Shown piece by piece: positions 35,243-40,911 of a stretch of 44,296 nucleotides of DNA. Source of the DNA: a virus; the IMG/VR virus record IMGVR_UViG_3300025098_000096, positions 1 to 44,296 of that record; one strand, 5' to 3'. The position numbers and the translations under genes are program-made. Each line of letters begins with the position of its first letter. Position 1 is the stretch's first letter. The notes below the pieces were generated by a model. It was given only the letters and a program-made list of their open reading frames with translations. It had not been told where the DNA came from and searched no databases.

Positions 35243-35602
35243 TCAAGAACCCTTACGCCACTTCTTGTTTTTCTTTTCTTTGGTTTTACTAGGACTCCAC
35301 TTTACCTTGTCAGCCCAATAAGCGGCAGACATTTTACCCCGCTTAATGTTCTTCTTATGTCGTGATTTGAATGCCTTTCTTTGCCCTGCGGTTTGATTGG
35401 TCTTAACGCCCTTTTGTCCAAATTTAATATATTTGTACTTTCCACCTTCGGAAGCCATAACATGATGTGACTTGCCAGAATTGTCATTTAGCCTTTGTGG
35501 AGAATTAAAAGACCTCAATCCCTTAGCCTTCATTCTTTTACGGGCCGCTTCTCTTGGTCCGGATTTAGGTTTTCTCTTCAACAAAATATCTTCCCAACTC
35601 AT
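35243..35602 (-). CDS. Tagged protein MSWEDILL with marine-phage basic domain
   Basis: This 119-residue protein begins MSWEDILLKRKP, the canonical tag. The remainder is very basic and contains IKFGQKGVKTNQTAGQRKAF, SRHKKNIKRGK and MSAAYWADKVKW. This is a short conserved domain widespread in marine phages (I recall it as DUF6321; the number should be checked). It was thus joined to the tag in this virus. Basic charge would fit DNA or capsid-interior binding. It precedes the portal gene by 58 bases, in which I see no other gene. Confidence 0.75.
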   Translation of the reverse strand: MSWEDILLKRKPKSGPREAARKRMKAKGLRSFNSPQRLNDNSGKSHHVMASEGGKYKYIKFGQKGVKTNQTAGQRKAFKSRHKKNIKRGKMSAAYWADKVKWSPSKTKEKKNKKWRKGS

Positions 35603-35611
35603 AACAATTCC

Positions 35612-35929
35612 TCACAAAAACGAATAACGAGTCTCTGTTTTAATCCCCATTAATTTACCATCAACAACAATTCTTTGTTTTTCTTTTTTAGTTTCTAACA
35701 GGTTTCTGTTCTTCAAATATTTTATGATGTAATTATGTATCCTATCTGATTTAATACTTTTATGTAGTTTAGAATACCTGCTTCTTACATCTTCTATGAA
35801 TATATCAAATTCCTTTATGTTTAGGGATTGCCCTTTTAATAGTCGGGCTTCTTGAATAATAATCTTGTTTAGAAAGTCGTAGTCAATTTTCCTTACTCTC
35901 CCCCGTTTAATTACTTTTTCCCAACTCAT
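35612..35929 (-). CDS. Tagged protein MSWEKVIK, possible winged helix
   Basis: This 105-residue protein begins MSWEKVIKRGR. Its body is helical with a C-terminal two-strand unit (IIKYLKNRNLLETKKEKQRI, then VVDGKLMGIKTETRYSF), as in winged-helix or similar small DNA-binding folds. It is basic. The ATG overlaps the end of the cysteine-rich tagged gene, with GGGGAGAAGA before it. The function is unknown; DNA binding is a guess from charge and fold. Confidence 0.65.
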   Translation of the reverse strand: MSWEKVIKRGRVRKIDYDFLNKIIIQEARLLKGQSLNIKEFDIFIEDVRSRYSKLHKSIKSDRIHNYIIKYLKNRNLLETKKEKQRIVVDGKLMGIKTETRYSFL

Positions 35930-36327
35930 TCTTCTCCCCTCAATTGGTTTTCTTTAGAAGTCTTATCATCATCAATTGGGCCACCTTTAGCCCAAGTGTA
36001 GCAGGTTCTAGCCGAATGGCATTTGAAATCGTGCATCCAACAGTAGCCTAAGCGACCATCTTTATCTGTAGAAAGTGGCATACATTCATCCATTCTTGGA
36101 GATATGTCAAATGCAATACAGTTACTACAATTAGATTTCTTAGCAACATCAGCAGTAGTATTCCATTTCTTAGCATACTCCTCCCAATACTTTTCGTCGT
36201 TTAGATTAAGAGGCCCGTATTGAATATGTTTTTCTTTTACTGCCCTGTCCCTATTCTTAGTATTGAGTTTCAAATCTTGGGTAGCCAAGGGGCATTCTAG
36301 TTTCTTTAATATAATTGTCCAATCCAT
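35926..36327 (-). CDS. Tagged protein MDWTIILK with six-cysteine cluster
   Basis: This 133-residue protein starts MDWTIILKKLEC. After a linker with NDEKYWEEYAKKWNTTADVA it has a cysteine block CSNCIAFDISPRMDECMPLS followed by GYCWMHDFKCHSARTCYTWAKGG, with at least six Cys and two His in about 45 residues. A similar Cys/Trp-rich block occurs in some marine-phage proteins. It could bind zinc or an iron-sulphur cluster. Function unknown. Confidence 0.7.
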   Translation of the reverse strand: MDWTIILKKLECPLATQDLKLNTKNRDRAVKEKHIQYGPLNLNDEKYWEEYAKKWNTTADVAKKSNCSNCIAFDISPRMDECMPLSTDKDGRLGYCWMHDFKCHSARTCYTWAKGGPIDDDKTSKENQLRGEE

Positions 36328-36331
36328 AATA

Positions 36332-36538
36332 TCACTTCGGGCTTAGTCCATACTTTCTAACCACATTTCTCAACGCAATTCTTTTCTTAGTTTCATTATC
36401 CCTTCCACTAAGGTACGGATTATTATATTCTTTTTTGTATTCCTCAATATGCTCAGGTGAGAAGTGATAGGTCTTACCATCTATAGTAAATCTTTGACCG
36501 ATTGCTCTTATTGTTTTTATAACCTCTTGCCAACTCAT
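36332..36538 (-). CDS. Tagged protein MSWQEVIK
   Basis: This 68-residue protein begins MSWQEVIKTIRA and ends with a basic helical part (KKRIALRNVVRKYGLSPK). The ATG overlaps the end of the EF-hand tagged gene. It is small, basic and without a recognisable family; about the only structural feature is the strand pair RFTIDGKTYHFSPEHI. Confidence 0.65.
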   Translation of the reverse strand: MSWQEVIKTIRAIGQRFTIDGKTYHFSPEHIEEYKKEYNNPYLSGRDNETKKRIALRNVVRKYGLSPK

Positions 36539-36927
36539 GCTGTAAATGGCCCCCTTCTTTTACTAGTTGGCTCATGTGTGTAAAAATCTCCATCTTTGTG
36601 AAGAAACAACTTACCTTCCTTTATTAGTTCAGATAGGGCTTTATCTAAATCCTTTTGACTAGCAATATGCTTCAAATCTTTCATGGCTAAAGCACCTCCT
36701 TGTTTGGTCTTGGCAGAAAGGATTTTTTTCTTAATACCCTTCATTGTATTTTTTGCTTTTTTATTTAACAAATCAAAATCTTCACGGTTGATTTTGCCAT
36801 CTTTATTTCTATCCAAGTGCTTACTTTGTTTAGGTGTTAATTTCTTATTTACACATTCTTCACAGTTGCATGGCTTACCCATCTTTTCTGTTCCGCAGTG
36901 CCTCTTTAGTATATCTTTCCAAGCCAT
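36535..36927 (-). CDS. Tagged protein MAWKDILK with EF-hand
   Basis: This 130-residue protein begins MAWKDILKRHC, then a CNCEECVN cysteine patch, then LDRNKDGKINREDFDLLNKK. That last segment is a good EF-hand calcium loop (D-x-N-x-D-G-x-I-x-x-x-D-F). The C-terminal half is basic and helical with a DNA-binding-like winged pattern (KDLDKALSELIKEGKLFLHK). It could bind calcium or be a degenerate dockerin-like repeat. The combination with the tag is unusual. Confidence 0.7.
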   Translation of the reverse strand: MAWKDILKRHCGTEKMGKPCNCEECVNKKLTPKQSKHLDRNKDGKINREDFDLLNKKAKNTMKGIKKKILSAKTKQGGALAMKDLKHIASQKDLDKALSELIKEGKLFLHKDGDFYTHEPTSKRRGPFTA

Positions 36928-36928
36928 A

Positions 36929-37192
36929 TTATCTACCTTCTACTTTTTTGTAGGCTTTCTTTCCAGCCTTTGTTCTAGGAACATGTTGTTTCCCCTTTCT
37001 AGTACCGGCTCTTTTCTTAGCACTCTCTCGCCTTTTTTGTTCGGGAGTAAGGGAATCTCTTACAGATTTAGGACCATACCTTCCACCTTCTGTAGTAAGG
37101 TTGTCCCAATCTTCCTTGTTCCACTCAACCATGTCTTTCTGCGCTTCTGTTAAAGCCTTCAAAACATCTTTCCAACTACTTCTTGTTGACAA
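36929..37192 (-). CDS. Tagged basic protein SSWKDVLK with giant-virus-type domain
   Basis: The start is uncertain: a TTG at 37192 preceded by AGGTGG is preferred over GTGs at 37201 and 37198. The tag SSWKDVLKALTEA follows a four-residue lead. The rest (WNKEDWDNLTTEGGRYGPKS, then TRKGKQHVPRTKAGKKAYKK) is basic. It matches a short domain I know from giant viruses and phages, with W-x-x-E/D-W, G-x-Y-x-P and T-x-x-G-K-Q signatures. It pairs with the next gene, which carries the partner domain. Likely DNA- or capsid-associated. Confidence 0.65.
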   Translation of the reverse strand: MSTRSSWKDVLKALTEAQKDMVEWNKEDWDNLTTEGGRYGPKSVRDSLTPEQKRRESAKKRAGTRKGKQHVPRTKAGKKAYKKVEGR

Positions 37193-37412
37193 AGCCACCA
37201 CCTGCCTTTTGGTAAAGTCTATTCAACTCTTGAGATTTTCTAGCAGACCATTTGTATTTTCCAGTACCGTGAGTGTTCTTGGCCCACAATCTCCTATGTA
37301 TTCTCTCTCTAAGTTTAGGATTAGTATAAGTTCCTTTAGGAGCCTTGTAAGTATGCTTAGGAACCTTCCTTTTGCTCCTACTATTTTTCTTGAGAATCTC
37401 TTGCCATGTCAC
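37176..37412 (-). CDS. Tagged basic protein MTWQEILK with SARK/AGGG domain
   Basis: This 78-residue protein starts with GTG (M-TWQEILKKNSRSKRK, a tag). It then has GTYTNPKLRERIHRRLWA and YKWSARKSQELNRLYQKAGG. That pattern, with a Y-T-x-P-x-L-R-E lead, S-A-R-K-x-Q and A-G-G-G-x-x-x, matches a domain found in giant viruses and phages (I recall DUF5872; check). It is strongly basic. Its start lies inside the zinc-ribbon gene at 37381-37500, in another frame. Confidence 0.7.
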   Translation of the reverse strand: MTWQEILKKNSRSKRKVPKHTYKAPKGTYTNPKLRERIHRRLWAKNTHGTGKYKWSARKSQELNRLYQKAGGGFVNKK

Positions 37413-37500
37413 TTCCCTTCACCTTCCAACATTCTTTGCAGTATCCAAATGGCCTTAAATCTATAACATCGCATGTATAACATTTAGTACAGTATTCCAA
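37381..37500 (-). CDS. Short zinc-ribbon protein, TTG start
   Basis: A 39-residue frame opens with a TTG preceded by AGGTGATTAC, the same arrangement as the TTG-started membrane gene at 23931. It encodes LEYCTKCYTCDVIDLRPFGY then CKECWKVKG, that is CxxCxxC followed by CxxC, a rubredoxin/zinc-ribbon-like site, and ends with a basic tail. It begins nine bases after the nuclease stop and overlaps the tagged gene after it in another frame. The dense Cys pattern and good ribosome site make it likely to be real. Function unknown. Confidence 0.7.
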   Translation of the reverse strand: MEYCTKCYTCDVIDLRPFGYCKECWKVKGSDMARDSQEK

Positions 37501-37508
37501 GTAATCAC

Positions 37509-39125
37509 CTAAGCATTCTCTCTTCTAAATAGTTGCTTTTCGTTTTTACCATACTTAGTCAAAACTTCTTCGATTTTATTTTTAGCAAAGCCAGCACTAA
37601 TCATCATCATTTCATCTTCACTGCTTTCTTCATCTTTCATACCAGCATCTAAGAAAGACATAATAATATCCTCGTCTTCCTTATCCATAGTAGTCTGTTT
37701 TAATATCCGTTTAACCTTGTTATAATATGCTTTGAATGAAGTATCTCCGAATTCCTTCTTAGCAATGATTCCGCCAATGTTTTCCATTTCATCCATAATA
37801 GACATTTTACAATTGCCTTGGTATTTTGAAATATCATCCACATATATACCTTCCTTAGCAAAATCAAAACCTACATGGTCTTTGTGATTCTCCCACTTCA
37901 TTAACTTGAAAATCTCATCACAACGACCTTTGTACCAATCTGCCTTCTTGTAAGATTTCTTCATTCTAATTAGTTCTAACAGAAGATTGGCATTACCTTT
38001 CTTCATCCTAAAATGGGGTAAGCATTTACTCAATAGTTCAGTCACATCACTTTGAGAATAGAAATTTAAACGATTAACTGGCCGTGTGTCTTGAGGAGAT
38101 TTTTGGTCTAAGTGTAATTTACCAATGCCACCCAAAGCCTTGTGTATTTCAGTCATAAAGGCCTTGCCTCTATCTCCTGTAGCCACCAGTCCGACCCTAG
38201 GGTTGTGGTTTCTATCCATAGTGATGTAGCCATCCGAATCAATAAAGGCGGCAGTGTAAGCCCAAATATTCTTCTTTATTTCCGAGTCTACAGTGAAGTA
38301 TCTTCCCGAAACAGAAGTGACTTCTAATGACTTGGCCATCTTAGAAATAGAGTGCCATGAATTCCTATCATATAATTTAGAAGGCATTCTATCATGTAAT
38401 TCTCTCGCAGATATTCCTTGATTGTTCTTGACTTGTTTCAAGATATACTCTCTAGTTTCTTCCTTAATTGATTTCTTTAAAGAGGAAGTAGACACATTTT
38501 TAATTTGCTTTCTAAATTCTCTCTTAGCCAAATTCATTTCTTTGGATAGTGATGAATATTGTTTTCCATAACTAGTATCTTTCAAATCTAATTCTGCTTC
38601 CCAGTACTTGCATATTGAATCAATAACCCCTCTTCGTTGAGATGCTTCTTTCATACTGTGCAACTTTAAAAGGTCATTCTCATTGAACTTCATTTTCATA
38701 AAAGGCTCTCGATAAGGAGTGAGCCAATAAATGCTCTTTATGCACTTAGTAATATGTTCGGAATACCCATCAATGATAGCATCTATACTTTTAGCCATTC
38801 TATCTCTAGATTCTCCTTTTAGGCTTCTACGCTGTTTTCTTAAAGATTTGATAACTTCGGGAACTTCCTCACCATAGTACATTTGTTTTTTAGGAAAGGC
38901 TTCGATATGCCTTTTTGCTTGAGAAGCGTTTAGTTTAAATTCTGTAGAAATTTTAGAAACGAGTTCATGCTCGGAAAAAATAGATAGTTCGGTTGAAAGA
39001 CTTAGAGCAATATTATCATCTAACATACTCTTAGCGTCTTCTAAGTCTTTACTTGCTTCTTCTTCTAAAGCGGCTACTTGCTCCAGTCTTTCGCTAGCCT
39101 CTCTTAATTCGTCTGGCGTTGGCAT
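37509..39125 (-). CDS. LAGLIDADG-type endonuclease candidate next to terminase
   Basis: This 538-residue protein contains IWAYTAAFIDSDGYITMD at residues 287-304, a LAGLIDADG-like helix with the acidic D-S-D-G. It is followed by a plausible alpha/beta domain (KLHLDQKSPQDTRPVNRLNF). Residues 225-278 look like a winged helix (ISARELHDRMPSKLYDRNSW). The first 220 residues are helical and charged, and a C-terminal part is also helical. Only one clear LAGLIDADG helix is visible. It lies between terminase and small virion genes, a place where phages often have HNH or homing-type nucleases that help packaging. Nuclease activity is inferred. Confidence 0.65.
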   Translation of the reverse strand: MPTPDELREASERLEQVAALEEEASKDLEDAKSMLDDNIALSLSTELSIFSEHELVSKISTEFKLNASQAKRHIEAFPKKQMYYGEEVPEVIKSLRKQRRSLKGESRDRMAKSIDAIIDGYSEHITKCIKSIYWLTPYREPFMKMKFNENDLLKLHSMKEASQRRGVIDSICKYWEAELDLKDTSYGKQYSSLSKEMNLAKREFRKQIKNVSTSSLKKSIKEETREYILKQVKNNQGISARELHDRMPSKLYDRNSWHSISKMAKSLEVTSVSGRYFTVDSEIKKNIWAYTAAFIDSDGYITMDRNHNPRVGLVATGDRGKAFMTEIHKALGGIGKLHLDQKSPQDTRPVNRLNFYSQSDVTELLSKCLPHFRMKKGNANLLLELIRMKKSYKKADWYKGRCDEIFKLMKWENHKDHVGFDFAKEGIYVDDISKYQGNCKMSIMDEMENIGGIIAKKEFGDTSFKAYYNKVKRILKQTTMDKEDEDIIMSFLDAGMKDEESSEDEMMMISAGFAKNKIEEVLTKYGKNEKQLFRRENA

Positions 39126-39134
39126 ATTTTTCCC

Positions 39135-40559
39135 TCAAAAGTTTAGTCCCATTATGCCGCCACGCCTATTATTTACAGGCGCATCAAATATCCCCAAATC
39201 ATCTAACAATAAGAAGTTTTCACTAATGGTCTTGGTAGCCGCATTAGCCAATGCTAAACTCATTACCATATCGTCGTGTGCGCCAACTCCCTCAAACTTA
39301 CCTTTCTGCGTAATAGAAAACATAGATAATTCTTCAATCAATGCAGAAGTAACTCTTCTACTTTCTTCGTTAGCATAAGGTAGGTTTATTTTTTCATTCT
39401 CAAAATTCATTTGTAGATTCAAGATAATATCCTGTTTCTTTTTTCTTGTTGTATTGAAATCGTGGACATTTAAATCAGAAATGTTTCTCAATTCTTGTGT
39501 AAAGGATTTAGCGAATACATTTGTTTCAAACAAAATGACTTCCGGTTGAAAGATTTTACCTATCAATCTAACTTTTTGTAGATTCTCCCTAAACTCTACA
39601 TTCTTAGCCCTGTCTACATAAACAACACTTTTGTTATCTTCTTCATCTACTTCCAATACAGTGATTACATTGTAGTCGCCGTCAGTAGAGATAGCAGGGT
39701 CAATACCAACATAGTACTTGTAACCCTCTCTACGAGTGGGCTTCAAGACTAAACTTTTGTTCTTAGACCTCTCTAAGTATTCGGGATTGAATAGCGAAGT
39801 ACCAGTGGATACAGGAACACAAAGGTATTCCCTTGTGAATTTAAGCGAGCCTATTTCTGCCTTCCTAGCCATGAGAGCCTCATAGTCCCAACGATTAGGC
39901 CAAAGAGGTTCATTAAGAGAGTTAAAACAAGGATACTTTCTAACTGTATATGCCTCGTTTTCCTCTAGTTGAGTGTAAATATCCGTGTAAGAGAAAGGAG
40001 TTCCAATAACACGAAGAGAAGCGGAGTGGTGTAGAGTTGGTATCATGTCACCATAAAACCAATCTGTAACCTTTTGAATTGCAGTTAAACTAAACTCTTT
40101 CAAAGGGTCGTCAATAATAATCTCTTGAGGGTGAAGACCACGAATCTGTGAACCAACAGAACGCTCAAGAATTTGATTTCCATTAGTGAGAGTAATGTTT
40201 CCAATAGCCCAACCCTTAGCAGGTTTGAAATGTTTAATTGTAGGGTTATTGAATACCTTGTCAATGTCTCTCATGTGAACCATAGTCTGCTTTTGGTTAG
40301 AGGAAATGTAGAGCATTTGATATGGGGGTGGTTGGAAGATTAAATTCCAAACAACCCATGAGTGCATGAAGACAGACTTACCGTGACCCCGACTACAAAT
40401 GATTACTGTTCTTTGAGTCTGCCCCATTAACTCAAGCCACTCTTGTTGATGACTTGCGAAATCCCAACCTAGAACATTTTCAAAGAAATAAGGAAATGAA
40501 TTCTTAGATAGTTCTAAGTCCATTTGCCGTTCTAGGTTTAACCCTGCAATGTCAGACAT
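39135..40559 (-). CDS. Large terminase subunit
   Basis: From the ATG at 40559 (GGGGTGAGCG before it; the GTG at 40568 is probably part of the site) this is 474 residues. ATPase motifs are present: Walker A CSRGHGKS (55-62) and Walker B EIIIDDP (146-152). The nuclease domain has YYVGIDPAIS (D287), VILFETN (E345) and GAHDDM (D429/D430), an RNase H-like three-acid centre. It should pump DNA into the prohead and cut at the end. No clear small terminase is adjacent; one of the unknown upstream genes may fill that role. Confidence 0.92.
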   Translation of the reverse strand: MSDIAGLNLERQMDLELSKNSFPYFFENVLGWDFASHQQEWLELMGQTQRTVIICSRGHGKSVFMHSWVVWNLIFQPPPYQMLYISSNQKQTMVHMRDIDKVFNNPTIKHFKPAKGWAIGNITLTNGNQILERSVGSQIRGLHPQEIIIDDPLKEFSLTAIQKVTDWFYGDMIPTLHHSASLRVIGTPFSYTDIYTQLEENEAYTVRKYPCFNSLNEPLWPNRWDYEALMARKAEIGSLKFTREYLCVPVSTGTSLFNPEYLERSKNKSLVLKPTRREGYKYYVGIDPAISTDGDYNVITVLEVDEEDNKSVVYVDRAKNVEFRENLQKVRLIGKIFQPEVILFETNVFAKSFTQELRNISDLNVHDFNTTRKKKQDIILNLQMNFENEKINLPYANEESRRVTSALIEELSMFSITQKGKFEGVGAHDDMVMSLALANAATKTISENFLLLDDLGIFDAPVNNRRGGIMGLNF

Positions 40560-40579
40560 ATCGCTCACCCCTTCTTCTA

Positions 40580-40906
40580 CTATTCTTGTTCTTTTATGAA
40601 ATCGACCTTTCTTTTAAAAGCCTGATAAAAATTCGACAAAGCCAGTCTAATATCAAAAATATCATCGTATGGCCAATCGTCCATATAATCTTCCATCTTG
40701 GCAATTTGCCTACTGATAAAAAATATGATGTCTTCTTCGTAGTTTTCTCCTTCAAGTACTCTTTTAATATCAGATAACCTACCGGCAAACGACTCCCAAT
40801 GACCGCCATATTGATTATGTCCTTGTCGGATTTTGTTTTCTAAATCCTCGTATCTTTCTAATAGGGTTTCTGTAGTTTCAAACTTTAATATTCCTTTCCA
40901 ACTCAT
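40580..40906 (-). CDS. Tagged protein MSWKGILK before terminase
   Basis: The ATG at 40906 is chosen because AGGTGATT lies six bases upstream; the longer GTG start at 40915 would overlap that site. The 108-residue protein begins MSWKGILKFET, then a helical body (LLERYEDLENKIRQGHNQYG, then HWESFAGRLSDIKRVL). The stretch GHNQYGGHW resembles the ligase segment DPKEYGGRW near its residue 40. It precedes the terminase gene, as a small terminase often does, but I see no HTH. Function unknown. Confidence 0.65.
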   Translation of the reverse strand: MSWKGILKFETTETLLERYEDLENKIRQGHNQYGGHWESFAGRLSDIKRVLEGENYEEDIIFFISRQIAKMEDYMDDWPYDDIFDIRLALSNFYQAFKRKVDFIKEQE

Positions 40907-40911
40907 GTTAA

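Noticed and set aside
40580-40906. Small terminase subunit
   Set aside because: Position fits, but no HTH or typical oligomerisation pattern is visible and it carries the tag, so I left it unassigned.
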